Shown: positions 28,581-36,572 of the stretch, piece after piece
Numbering within the stretch: position 1 is the stretch's first letter
How the letters are laid out: each line of letters starts with the position of its first letter
From: JAKFEE01 sp036675815
GTDB taxonomy: Bacteria; Pseudomonadota; Alphaproteobacteria; Rhodospirillales; Magnetospirillaceae
Direction: 5' to 3'
DNA length: 64,000 nt
NCBI GenBank assembly: GCA_036675815.1
Contig: JAKFEE010000050.1
Span: 1-64,000, forward strand
Notes under the pieces: model-generated
What the model saw: only the letters and a program-made list of their open reading frames with translations
What the model was told of the DNA's origin: nothing
The model's database searches: none
Program-made: the position numbers and the translations under genes

Positions 28581-28981
28581 CGCTTCGGCGCCACTGTCGA
28601 GAAGAACGGCAGTGTCGCGGCGGCTGTGTCAAAGGTCAGCGTGGTCCCACAACCGCGGTCGAGGTTGGTCCGCCCGATCAAATAGTCGGCAAGATCGAGG
28701 CGCTGGTCACGATAAGCAACGACGGCGTCCGGAAGGATATCGGCGACTTCGAAGCGAAGTTGCTCGGCATTGAGCAACAGCAGCAGCGCCTCGGCGATCT
28801 TGGCTTGCGGCAACCGATAAACTCTCTCCAGAACCCAGACCAGCTCGCAAGTGACCACCCTGTTGACCCAGCCAGGACTTGTGCTCGTACAAGTCTCGAT
28901 CGCGGCACGAGCGGCTTCCGCCTGGACAGGATCATCTTTCACCAAGTAACGGACGAGGACATTGGTGTCGAGGCCGATCAC
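28577..28981 (-). CDS. PIN-domain toxin, VapC-like
   Basis: A 134-residue PIN nuclease. Acidic residues of the active site: D5 (GLDTNVLVRYL), E46 (TCELVWVL), D99 (LADYLIG) and D118 (TFDTAAA). The pattern LDTNVLVRYLVKDDPxQAxxA is typical of VapC proteins paired with AbrB-type antitoxins. It probably cleaves tRNA or rRNA when unopposed. It overlaps both its antitoxin (28978-28981) and crcB (28577-28580) by four bases. Intact by length and motifs. Confidence 0.88.
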   Translation of the reverse strand: MIGLDTNVLVRYLVKDDPVQAEAARAAIETCTSTSPGWVNRVVTCELVWVLERVYRLPQAKIAEALLLLLNAEQLRFEVADILPDAVVAYRDQRLDLADYLIGRTNLDRGCGTTLTFDTAAATLPFFSTVAPKR

Positions 28982-29217
28982 CGGCGTGTTCCGGCCTGGG
29001 CAATGGCGTCATTCATCTCCTCGATGGTCGCCACGTGGTCCACGGGTGCCAGCAAACCATAAAGGTCCTTCAGCTGGACCTTTCTAGGGCTGATGCGCAC
29101 CGCCCGGTCCGCCTCCACCCGAATCTCGATCTCGTCCCCCGGCTCGAGTCCGGCCTCCCGCCGCACCGCCTCGGGGAGCATCACCGTCCCGTCCTGCCCT
29201 ATCGTCGCCGTCGCCAT
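28978..29217 (-). CDS. AbrB/MazE-type antitoxin
   Basis: A 79-residue protein. The swapped-hairpin AbrB fold covers the first 50 residues: MATATIGQDGTVMLPEAVRR, then EAGLEPGDEIEIRVEADRAV. The C-terminal tail (DLYGLLAPVDHVATIEEMND) matches the toxin-binding segment of VapB antitoxins partnered with PIN toxins. GAAGGAGG precedes the ATG at 29217. It is the first gene of an operon that continues through vapC, crcB and rluC with four-base overlaps, so its autorepression may set crcB-rluC expression. Confidence 0.88.
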   Translation of the reverse strand: MATATIGQDGTVMLPEAVRREAGLEPGDEIEIRVEADRAVRISPRKVQLKDLYGLLAPVDHVATIEEMNDAIAQAGTRR

Positions 29218-29286
29218 GTGGGCCTCCTTCGCGCGGGAATTATAGGCTTGCGGCGCTTCCACTCCAACCGTCGATGATCAGTCACG

Positions 29287-29670
29287 GTGGGCGACGACAT
29301 TCGCAACGGCCTCGATCTGGTCCGGGCGGTGCGGCGTGGCCTGCCGGTCGGCGCCGCTTTGCACGTGCTCGCCAGCGGCCGACTGACCCCGGCCGAGATG
29401 GACAAGGTGGTGCTGCCGCGCCGGACCCTGGCCAACCGCTGCAAGGTCGGCACCCTGACGGCCGAACAATCGGACCGCCTGTTGCGCGTCGCCCGAGTGC
29501 TTGCCGCCGCCGAAGAAACCTTGGGCCATCGCGACAAGGCCGCCGCCTGGCTGCGCCGCCCGACCCAGGCCTTGGCAGGCGAATGCCCGCTCGACCTGCT
29601 CGATACCGACGAGGGCGCGCGCGAGGTGGAGACACTGCTCGGCCGTATCGGCCATGGCATCGCCGCCTGA
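29287..29670 (+). CDS. Antitoxin, Xre/MbcA/ParS family (DUF2384)
   Basis: A 127-residue antitoxin of a RES-Xre pair. The middle (GRLTPAEMDKVVLPRRTLANRC) is the helix-turn-helix-like part, and the C-terminal DUF2384 toxin-binding domain is clear: WLRRPTQALAGECPLDLLDT followed by EGAREVETLLGRIGHGI. It uses GTG at 29287 with a weak ribosome site. The stop overlaps the toxin start (TGATG), so they are co-translated. Confidence 0.88.
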   Translation: MGDDIRNGLDLVRAVRRGLPVGAALHVLASGRLTPAEMDKVVLPRRTLANRCKVGTLTAEQSDRLLRVARVLAAAEETLGHRDKAAAWLRRPTQALAGECPLDLLDTDEGAREVETLLGRIGHGIAA

Positions 29671-30101
29671 TGCAAGCCTGGCGCCTGTGCCGTACACCCT
29701 TCGCCGATATGTCCGGCGACGGTGCCGGGCTCTATGGCGGCCGCTGGAACAGCCCCGGCCGCGCCATGGTCTACGCCGCCGACACGGCCACCCTGGCGGT
29801 GCTGGAGGTGCGCGTCCACCTGGACCTGCCGCCGGAACTGGTCCCCAACGACTACGTGCTGGCGACCATCGATTTGGCTGATATGCCGGTGGAAAGGCTG
29901 ACCGCCTTTCCCGATGATCCGCAGGCTTTCGGTGACGAGTGGCTGCGCCAGCAGCGCAGCCCGCTCCTGCAGGTACCCTCGTTCATCGTGCGGGAAGACA
30001 CCAATCTGCTGCTCAATCCGGCCCACCCGCTGGCGAGCGGCGCCCGCATGGTGAGCACGCGGACATTCGCCGTCGACCGCAGGCTTTGGCTGCCGCTGTA
30101 G
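29670..30101 (+). CDS. RES-domain toxin
   Basis: A 143-residue RES-family toxin. The name-giving arginine, glutamate and serine region is intact: WRLCRTPFADMSGDGAGLYG, GGRWNSPGRAMVYAADTATLAVLE, then RSPLLQVPSFIVREDTNLLL with NPAHP. RES toxins consume NAD+ (or modify targets with it) and arrest growth until neutralised. Length and motifs are normal, so with its DUF2384 partner it looks functional. It converges on the MaoC gene. Confidence 0.9.
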   Translation: MQAWRLCRTPFADMSGDGAGLYGGRWNSPGRAMVYAADTATLAVLEVRVHLDLPPELVPNDYVLATIDLADMPVERLTAFPDDPQAFGDEWLRQQRSPLLQVPSFIVREDTNLLLNPAHPLASGARMVSTRTFAVDRRLWLPL

Positions 30102-30106
30102 GAAAC

Positions 30107-30556
30107 CTAGGCCGGACGCCGCGCCACCATGTTGACGGCGCGGATCGACAGCACCGCCTGGCGGTCCTGGTTGAACATCTCGATCAGCGAGCGCAGGACG
30201 CCGCGATCGGGCTTGCTCTGCGAGGCGCGCGATTCCAGCACGGTGACCCGCACCGACAGCCGGTCGCCGGGGCGCACCGGCCGCAGCCAGCGCAACTCGT
30301 CGAGGCCCGGCGAGGCCAGACTGGACGCCTGCGACAGATAACGGGTGGCGTAAAGGCGCATCATCAGCCCGCAGGTCTGCCAGCCGCTGGCGATCAGGCC
30401 GCCGAAGGGCCCGTCGGCGGCGAAGGTACGGTCGGTGTGGATCGGCTGCGGATCGTACAGTTCGGCGAAGGCGACGATCTCGTCCTCGTCGATGCTCACC
30501 TCGCCCAGCTCATGCACCGCGCCCTCGATGTAATCCTCTAGCCACCGTTCGCTCAC
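30107..30556 (-). CDS. MaoC-like (R)-specific hydratase
   Basis: A 149-residue single hotdog-fold protein. The hydratase motif is FAELYDPQPIHTDRTFAADG with PFGGLIASGWQT, in which the Asp and His are catalytic; the second half DELRWLRPVRPGDRLSVRVTV is the conserved overhanging segment. Such enzymes hydrate trans-2-enoyl-CoA to (R)-3-hydroxyacyl-CoA, linking fatty-acid oxidation with other pathways; the chain-length preference is not visible. It stands alone, 82 bases downstream of rarA. Confidence 0.85.
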   Translation of the reverse strand: MSERWLEDYIEGAVHELGEVSIDEDEIVAFAELYDPQPIHTDRTFAADGPFGGLIASGWQTCGLMMRLYATRYLSQASSLASPGLDELRWLRPVRPGDRLSVRVTVLESRASQSKPDRGVLRSLIEMFNQDRQAVLSIRAVNMVARRPA

Positions 30557-30638
30557 GGTTGTCCCTCCCTGTCGGTCGTTGGTGATGGATCACGAGGCGT
30601 CGGCGATGACCGTCAGCGCCTGGGTGGACCGCGTCTTC

Positions 30639-31931
30639 CTAGCCACGATTCGTCTTCCGCAGCTTGTCCCAATAGCCCAACCGTTTCCTGATCTCGCGCT
30701 CGAAACCGCGCTCGGGCGGATCGTAGTACCGTTGCCGCGGCATGTCGTCGGGAAAACAGTTCTGGCCAGAGAAGCCTTCCTCGGTGTCGTGGTCGTAGAC
30801 GTAGCCCTTGCCGTAGCCGAGGTCCTTCATCATCCGCGTCGGCGCATTGACGATGTGCATCGGCGGCATCAGCGAGCCGGTCTCGCGGGCGCTGCGCATG
30901 GACGCCTTGAACGCCATATAGGCGGCATTCGACTTGGGCGCGGTGCCGAGATAGATGACCAGCTGCGCCAGGGCCAGCTCGCCCTCGGGGCTGCCCAGCC
31001 GCTCGTAGACGTCCCAGGCCGCCAGCGCCTGCACCACGGCATTGGGGTCGGCCAGGCCGATGTCCTCGACGGCGAAGCGGGCCAGCCGGCGCGCCACATA
31101 CAGCGGGTCCTCGCCGCCGGCCAGCATACGCGCCAGCCAGTACAGCGCCGCGTCGGTGTCCGAGCTGCGGAGCGACTTATGCAAGGCGCTGATCAGGTTG
31201 AAGTGGCCTTCCTGCGCCTTGTCGTAAAGCGGGGCGCGGCGTTGCACCGCCGCCGCCACGCCGCGGCCGCCGAGCAAAGGTTCGGGCGGAAGCAGGAACA
31301 ACTCCTCGGCGAGATTGAGCAGGTAACGGCCGTCGCCGTCGGCCATGGCGCGCAGGGCGACGCGGCCGTCGGCGTCGACCGGCAGCCCCCGCCTCTCCTC
31401 GGTCTCGGCCCGCACCAGCAATTCCTCGAGCGCGGCATCGTCGAGGCGGCGCAGCACCAGCACTTGGCAGCGCGACAGCAGCGCCGCATTCAGCTCGAAG
31501 GATGGGTTCTCGGTGGTGGCGCCGACCAGGACGACGGTGCCGTCCTCGACATAGGGCAGGAAGCCATCCTGCTGGGCGCGGTTGAAGCGATGGATCTCGT
31601 CGATGAACAACAAGGTGCCGCGCCCGGCCTGGCGCCGGGATTTGGCCCGGTCGAACACCTTGCGCAGGTCGGCCACGCCCGAGAATACCGCCGACAGTGG
31701 CTCGAATTCGAGGCCCGAGCCGTCGGCGAGCAGCCGCGCGATGGTGGTCTTGCCGCAGCCGGGCGGCCCCCACAGGATCATCGACGACATCCGCCGTGCC
31801 GCCACCATGCGGCCTACCGGGCCATCGGCCGCCAACAGGTGGTCCTGGCCGACCACCTCCGCCAAGGTGCGTGGGCGCAGCCGGTCGGCGAGCGGCCTGG
31901 GCGCCTGGCTTTCGAACAATCCCGTCACCAC
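30639..31931 (-). CDS. rarA: Replication-associated recombination protein A (MgsA/WRNIP1)
   Basis: A 430-residue AAA+ ATPase related to clamp loaders that acts at stalled replication forks. N-terminus ADRLRPRTLAEVVGQDHLL; Walker A GPPGCGKTT (residues 55-63); Walker B FIDEIHRF; sensor 1 VGATTENPSF; sensor 2 region; and the MgsA C-terminal tetramerisation domain (HFNLISALHKSLRSSD through YDHDTEEGFSGQNCFPDDMP). The C-terminal PRQRYYDPPERGFEREIRKR is typical. It is divergent from the antiporter gene. Confidence 0.94.
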   Translation of the reverse strand: MVTGLFESQAPRPLADRLRPRTLAEVVGQDHLLAADGPVGRMVAARRMSSMILWGPPGCGKTTIARLLADGSGLEFEPLSAVFSGVADLRKVFDRAKSRRQAGRGTLLFIDEIHRFNRAQQDGFLPYVEDGTVVLVGATTENPSFELNAALLSRCQVLVLRRLDDAALEELLVRAETEERRGLPVDADGRVALRAMADGDGRYLLNLAEELFLLPPEPLLGGRGVAAAVQRRAPLYDKAQEGHFNLISALHKSLRSSDTDAALYWLARMLAGGEDPLYVARRLARFAVEDIGLADPNAVVQALAAWDVYERLGSPEGELALAQLVIYLGTAPKSNAAYMAFKASMRSARETGSLMPPMHIVNAPTRMMKDLGYGKGYVYDHDTEEGFSGQNCFPDDMPRQRYYDPPERGFEREIRKRLGYWDKLRKTNRG

Positions 31932-32007
31932 AACCTCCGATTAATTGGTAGCACCGAAAGCCCGTAATGTTCTAGCTGCCTCCGCGGCGTTTCCTTACTA
32001 TCGACAC

Positions 32008-33783
32008 ATGACCGACGCCATCAGCATCGCCATCCTCATCGCCTCCGGCCTGACCGTCGCCAGCATTTTCACCAGCATCATCTCGTCGCGAATCGGCGCG
32101 CCGTTGCTGCTGGTATTCCTGGCCGTCGGATTGCTGGCCGGTGAGGACGGCCTGCTCGGCATCGAGTTCGACGATGCTCACGCGGCCTATCTCATCGGCA
32201 GCGCCGCCCTGGCCGTCATCCTGTTCGACAGCGGCTACGACACCAGCCTGCACAGCTATCGCGCCGCCGCCGGGCCAGCCCTGACCTTGGCCACCGTCGG
32301 CGTGCTGGTGACGACGGCGGCGCTGGCCGTGCCGGCGCATTACTTGCTGGGCATCGATTGGCTGCATGCGCTGCTGCTCAGCGCCATCGTCTCGTCGACG
32401 GATGCCGCGGCGGTTTTCTTCCTGCTGCGGGTCGGCCGCATCAACCTGCGCGACCGGGTCCGCTCGACTCTCGAGATCGAATCCAGCACCAACGACCCCA
32501 TGGCCATCTTGTTGACGCTAGGGCTGGTCGAACTGGCCGTCGGCATCGGCAGCGAGACGCCGGCCCTGTCCATGGCCATCACTTTCGCCAAGCAGATGGG
32601 CATCGGCGCCATCACCGGCGCCATCGGCGGCTTCGTCATTGTCCAGATCGTCAACCGTGTCGAGCTCGAACGCGGCCTCTACCCGCTGATGGTGCTGGGC
32701 CTGGCGCTGCTCCTCTTCGCCAGCACGTCGCTCGTTGGCGGCAGCGGGTTCCTGGCCGCATACCTGGCCGGCTTGATCGCCGGCAACGTGCGCCTGCGCG
32801 CCAAGCAGGCGATCGGCCGCTTCCAGACCGGCACCACGTGGCTCGCACAGATCACCATGTTCCTCACCCTCGGCCTGCTGGCCAGCCCGTCGGAGTTCGT
32901 GGAGGTGGCCTTGCCGGCCACCGGTGTCGCCTTCGCGCTGATCTTCGTCGCCCGGCCGCTGGCGGTGTGGCTGTGCCTGCTGCCCTTTCGCGCCTCGCGC
33001 AACGAGACCACCTTCGTTGCCTGGGTCGGCCTGCGTGGTGCCGTGTCGATTCTGCTGGCGATCATCCCGCTGCTCTACGACTTGCCCCATGCCTCGCTGT
33101 ACTTCAACAGCGCCTTCATCGTCGTCATCACCTCGCTGCTGGTGCAGGGCTGGACCATCGCCCCGACCGCCCGCGCCCTCGGCCTGGTGGTGCCGGCCCG
33201 CCGAGGCCCGGTCGACCGCGTCGAACTCGAACTGCCGGGCCAGTCCAAACACGAACTGGTGAGCTATCGTATTGCCGCCGACAGCCCGATCGGCAAAGGC
33301 CAACGCCTGCCGCGCTGGGCGCGCCCCTCCTTGGTCGTCCGCAACGGCGAGACGCTGTCGGTGGCCAAGGCGGGCCGACTGGAGCCCGGCGATTACGTGT
33401 ATCTGTTCGCCGGCCCCCAGCAGATCCGCTTTCTCGACCGGTTGTTCGCACGATCCGCGGCCGACGAAATCCTTCCGGAACTGGGCGACTTCGCCCTCGA
33501 TCCAATGGCCAAGCTGGGCGACATCGCCGCGATCTACGGCCTCGACGTGGCGGCAAACGACCGCAACCTGACCCTGGTCGAACTGCTGCGCCGGACCTTG
33601 GGCGGCGCGGTCGAGCCCGGCGATCGCTTGCCGGTCGGCCCGGTGGCCCTGGTGGTGCGCGACGTCGACGACGACCACAACATCACCAAGGTCGGCCTGG
33701 CCATTGCGCCCGAGACGCGGGCCTCGGCCCTGGCCGGCAGCAAGACCCTGGCGCGGCTGCGCCGCCTCGTCGTGCGCCAATAG
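32008..33783 (+). CDS. Potassium/proton antiporter, CPA1 family (CvrA/NhaP2-like)
   Basis: A 591-residue membrane protein. The first 390 residues form about 12 helices of the cation/proton antiporter fold, with the conserved ion-site region SSTDAAAVFFLL and ESSTNDPMAI; then a TrkA-C-type regulatory domain (VSYRIAADSPIGKGQRL, LEPGDYVYLFAG) and a C-terminal CorC/HlyC-like domain (ADEILPELGDFALDPM). This three-part layout matches CvrA/NhaP2, which exchanges K+ (or Na+) for protons and helps survive osmotic shifts. The ATG at 32008 directly precedes the first helix. Confidence 0.88.
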   Translation: MTDAISIAILIASGLTVASIFTSIISSRIGAPLLLVFLAVGLLAGEDGLLGIEFDDAHAAYLIGSAALAVILFDSGYDTSLHSYRAAAGPALTLATVGVLVTTAALAVPAHYLLGIDWLHALLLSAIVSSTDAAAVFFLLRVGRINLRDRVRSTLEIESSTNDPMAILLTLGLVELAVGIGSETPALSMAITFAKQMGIGAITGAIGGFVIVQIVNRVELERGLYPLMVLGLALLLFASTSLVGGSGFLAAYLAGLIAGNVRLRAKQAIGRFQTGTTWLAQITMFLTLGLLASPSEFVEVALPATGVAFALIFVARPLAVWLCLLPFRASRNETTFVAWVGLRGAVSILLAIIPLLYDLPHASLYFNSAFIVVITSLLVQGWTIAPTARALGLVVPARRGPVDRVELELPGQSKHELVSYRIAADSPIGKGQRLPRWARPSLVVRNGETLSVAKAGRLEPGDYVYLFAGPQQIRFLDRLFARSAADEILPELGDFALDPMAKLGDIAAIYGLDVAANDRNLTLVELLRRTLGGAVEPGDRLPVGPVALVVRDVDDDHNITKVGLAIAPETRASALAGSKTLARLRRLVVRQ

Positions 33784-33855
33784 GCGTCGGCACTCGATCA
33801 CGCCAATGGGCGTCGGCGCTCGATCACGCCAATGGGCGTCAGCGCTCGATCACGA
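33778..33855. repeat. Three tandem 26-base repeats across two convergent gene ends
   Basis: Units at 33778, 33804 and 33830 share CAATGGGCGTCGGCGCTCGA with a TCACGC tail; the first has TAG in place of TGG and the third differs by a base or two. The first unit contains the antiporter stop codon and the third contains the degP stop codon and its last codons (read FVIER on the minus strand). Confidence 0.9.
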
Positions 33856-35269
33856 AGGTGACGGCCTCGCCATCGCGGCGCAGAGTTACGCGCCATTCCG
33901 GCGCTGACCGGCCGGCCAGCCTTTCGAGATCATCGACCCGGGCGATGGCGCGGCCATTGACCTCGATCACCATGTCGCCCGGACGGAAATTCAGGCGATG
34001 GGCGACGCTGCCACGGTGGATGCCGACGACCATGACGCCGGGCTGCATCGCCTCGATGCCCAACTCCTCGGCCAGCGCCGGATTCAGATTGGCGACGATG
34101 AGGCCGGCGAAGGGGCTGCTGCGGCCGCCGATTTCAGTCTGGTCGCGCGGCGGCATCTCGGGCGGGGCGATCAGCGACACCTCGACATGCCGGTCGCTGC
34201 CCTGGCGCATCACCGTCAGTTCGGCCTCCTCCCCCACCGGCATGGTCGCCAGGCGGAAGCGCAGGCCGGCATCGTCCTCGACGTGATGGCCGTTCACCGC
34301 GGTGATGACGTCACCGACGCGCAGGCCGGCCTGTTCCGCAGGGCCATCGGGATAGAGGCCGTTGACCAAGACGCCCATCGGCCGTGGCAGCTTCAGCGCC
34401 GTCGCCATGTCGGGCGCAACCGGCTGCACCGAAACGCCCAGCCACGGCCGCACGATCTTGCCGTTCTGGGTGAGGCCGGTCAGCACCGCCCGCACCATGT
34501 TGGTGGGAATGGCGAAACCGATGCCGTTCGAGCCGCCGCCGCGTGAATAGATCGCGGTGTTGATGCCGACCAGGCGGCCGCCCATGTCGACCAGGGCACC
34601 ACCGGAGTTGCCGGGGTTGATGGCGGCGTCGGTCTGAATGAACGACTGGAAATCGGTGACGCCGACATTGGTGCGCGCCAGCGCCGAGATGATGCCGCTG
34701 GTCACCGTCTGGCCGACACCGAACGGATTGCCGATGGCCAGCACCAGATCGCCGACCTCGAGCCGGTCCGAATCGCCGATCGGCAACGCCGGCAGCGCCT
34801 CGCCGCCGGCATCGATGCGCAGGACGGCCAGATCGGTCCGCTCGTCGCTGCCCACCAACGAGGCCTCGAATTCGCGGCGATCGCTCAACACCACGGTGAT
34901 CTCGTCGGACCCGGCGATCACATGGTGATTGGTCACGATGATGCCCTTGGCATCGACGATCACGCCCGAGCCGAGCGAGCGCTGGATGCGCTCCTGATTG
35001 CCCATGCCCAAGGTGTCGCCGAAGAACCGGCGGAAAAACGGATCGTTGAACAGCGGCGACGTCGGCGCCCGCACCACTTTGCGGGTGTAGATGTTGACCA
35101 CCGCCGGGGCCACCTCCTTGGCCAGCGGCGAGAAGCTCAACTGGATTTCCTGCCGGGATTGCGGCAGCTGCGGCATCGGCTGCGCCGCAACCGGCATGGC
35201 CACGGCGATGATGGCGAACAAGGCGGCAACGTGCTTGGCAAGCATCGGCATCTTCGGGTGGGAATTCAT
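33839..35269 (-). CDS. DegP/HtrA-type periplasmic serine protease (first paralogue)
   Basis: A 476-residue Do-family protease with an N-terminal signal peptide (hydrophobic VAALFAIIAVAMPVAAQP). Catalytic triad: H116 (TNHHVIAGSD), D146 (TDLAVLRID), S222 (GNSGGALVD). Two PDZ domains follow (about 265-360 and 380-476), the second starting FAGLIVANLNPALAEEL. It degrades misfolded envelope proteins. No good ribosome site precedes the ATG at 35269; the internal ATG six codons later (GAAG upstream) is an alternative. This paralogue stands alone; the second lies at 38724. Confidence 0.92.
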   Translation of the reverse strand: MNSHPKMPMLAKHVAALFAIIAVAMPVAAQPMPQLPQSRQEIQLSFSPLAKEVAPAVVNIYTRKVVRAPTSPLFNDPFFRRFFGDTLGMGNQERIQRSLGSGVIVDAKGIIVTNHHVIAGSDEITVVLSDRREFEASLVGSDERTDLAVLRIDAGGEALPALPIGDSDRLEVGDLVLAIGNPFGVGQTVTSGIISALARTNVGVTDFQSFIQTDAAINPGNSGGALVDMGGRLVGINTAIYSRGGGSNGIGFAIPTNMVRAVLTGLTQNGKIVRPWLGVSVQPVAPDMATALKLPRPMGVLVNGLYPDGPAEQAGLRVGDVITAVNGHHVEDDAGLRFRLATMPVGEEAELTVMRQGSDRHVEVSLIAPPEMPPRDQTEIGGRSSPFAGLIVANLNPALAEELGIEAMQPGVMVVGIHRGSVAHRLNFRPGDMVIEVNGRAIARVDDLERLAGRSAPEWRVTLRRDGEAVTFVIER

Positions 35270-35483
35270 AGGAGGGAGTAATCTAGGGAAATAAGCCGGC
35301 AGCGCAACCCGGAGCGCCACGACCGACCATGAGCGAGGCCCCTTCCGCCATCACCCGGAAGCCCACCGGCCCACGATGCTGCGCATACCTCCTATGCATC
35401 GCGACGGCGGATGCGGGACGCCAGCGACTTGTTAACCACTCCTGGCGCAGTTTGCCTGCGTCAGCATCCATTGCGAGTAGAAC

Positions 35484-35714
35484 ATGCCAGACCTTCAGGC
35501 CCAGTGGGCGCGACACGACGATTACGTGGACCTGCCCGCCCGGCAATACGTCATATGGTGGCGCGACGCGGACGCCCTCAAGTCGTCGAGCCCGATGCCG
35601 CCCGAGGAGGCCGAGGCGGTCGCGCGCCACCTCAACCAGGCCTATTACCCCATCACCTTCTGGCTAGCGCCCCATTACGAGTGGAATCGCCTGATCGTCA
35701 CCGCCGGCGTCTGA
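35484..35714 (+). CDS. Small protein of unknown function
   Basis: A 76-residue frame starting MPDLQAQWARHDDYVDLPAR, rich in tryptophan and tyrosine (QYVIWWRDADAL, NQAYYPITFWLAPHYEWNRL). The regular amphipathic pattern and the aromatic content argue for a real globular protein rather than a chance frame. The ribosome site is weak (GAG). Composition matches the chromosome. No family recognised. Confidence 0.5.
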   Translation: MPDLQAQWARHDDYVDLPARQYVIWWRDADALKSSSPMPPEEAEAVARHLNQAYYPITFWLAPHYEWNRLIVTAGV

Positions 35715-35763
35715 GCGGTTGGCGACGCTGAAGCACGATGCCGCGCGGGTCGACAGCCCATGG

Positions 35764-35946
35764 TCAGATGGGCTGCCGATAGGCCGGTTTGCCCTTGGCC
35801 TCGTACTTGGCCACCATCGTCAGCAACACGTCGCGCTCGCGCCCTTCCGGGCTGTCCGGGTCATATTCGGCAAGGCGTTCGATCTCGGCTAGCGCCCATT
35901 GTCGGTCGGCCTCGCATTCGATGCATTCGATCTTGTCCACGCCCAT
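35764..35946 (-). CDS. HigA-like N-terminal fragment, 60 residues
   Basis: A 60-residue protein with a strong ribosome site (GGAGGAGGGG before the ATG at 35946). WALAEIERLAEYDPDSPEGR and RDVLLTMVAKYEAKGKPAYR closely follow the N-terminal helices of HigA-type antitoxins, where an AxAEIExLmxxxPgTPEgdxLdlLvtLVxxYExxxyPI segment precedes the DNA-binding domain. Here the protein stops exactly where that linker ends, so there is no helix-turn-helix. The start is different too: CIEC forms a possible metal or thiol pair. No HigB is adjacent. It may be a truncated antitoxin or a stand-alone small protein. Confidence 0.6.
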   Translation of the reverse strand: MGVDKIECIECEADRQWALAEIERLAEYDPDSPEGRERDVLLTMVAKYEAKGKPAYRQPI

Positions 35947-36320
35947 GGCACCCCTCCTCCGCTGCTAGGCTCAACAGCCGAAGGGTGGCGGCGGTTCGGC
36001 CTGCGTCGGTGGAATTGACACAGGTGCTGCGCAGAACCGCCATCACCTTGATTGTCCAGGATTGGCACGAAAGTTGCTGAGGCTACCATGGGCCGGGGCG
36101 GAGCCGGTCCCACAAACCAAACGGGCATGAACTCTACCGGCGGTTCCCTTGGGCGGGGCCGCCGTTCCTTTTTGCGACGCCACGGAGCGTGAGCGAGAAG
36201 GTCCCTTGACCAACCTGAAGCGCGAGGGGGATCGTCTGCAGCGTCGGCGATGGCCAGGCGGTGCTGGCGGCACTGGCGTAGCGCCTTGATCGGATATCAT
36301 GATGCGTGGAGGTGATGGCG
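35947..36320. other. Intergenic stretch, no gene seen
   Basis: I see no supported gene. Around 36131-36170 GGCGG and CCGCC can pair ahead of TTCCTTTTT, a weak terminator-like structure with no upstream gene on that strand. The sequence is less biased than its surroundings and may be remnant DNA. Confidence 0.5.
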
Positions 36321-36572
36321 ATGCAACGGGAACAGAGCTTGCCCCAGGGCATCATCGGAACATGGCGGCGGTTCGGGCTAGTCGGCCCGGTGTACATCAT
36401 CGGCAAGGACCGAGACTTGCCGAATGGTGACAGCCTCATGCGAATCCGCGTTATCGAAACCGGCGAAGAGCTTGCATACAAACTAACCAACATACTTACG
36501 ACCCAAAGGAGCGGTGATGTTTGCTATCGCCGTCACTTGCAAGGTGCCCAGCTCGCTAGCTCGATGACCTAG
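36321..36572 (+). CDS. DUF5397-like protein, apparently frameshifted near its end
   Basis: An 83-residue frame. IGTWRRFGLVGPVYIIGKDR and GDSLMRIRVIETGEELAYKL resemble the small DUF5397 family (G-P-x-Y... LMRIRVxETGEELxY), whose function is unknown. GGAGG is 8 bases before the ATG at 36321. After TNIL the frame runs on oddly (TTQRSGDVCYRR). Restoring one base at about 36500 would give TNILTDPKER then a stop that overlaps an ATG (TGATG at 36515) with its own AGGAG, i.e. a normal coupled gene pair. The second frame (MFAIAVTCKVPSSLAR) is only 16 codons. Confidence 0.5.
   Translation: MQREQSLPQGIIGTWRRFGLVGPVYIIGKDRDLPNGDSLMRIRVIETGEELAYKLTNILTTQRSGDVCYRRHLQGAQLASSMT

Noticed and set aside
36131..36170. 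Rho-independent terminator
   Set aside because: The stem is short and interrupted, and no gene on that strand ends before it, despite the TTCCTTTTT tail.
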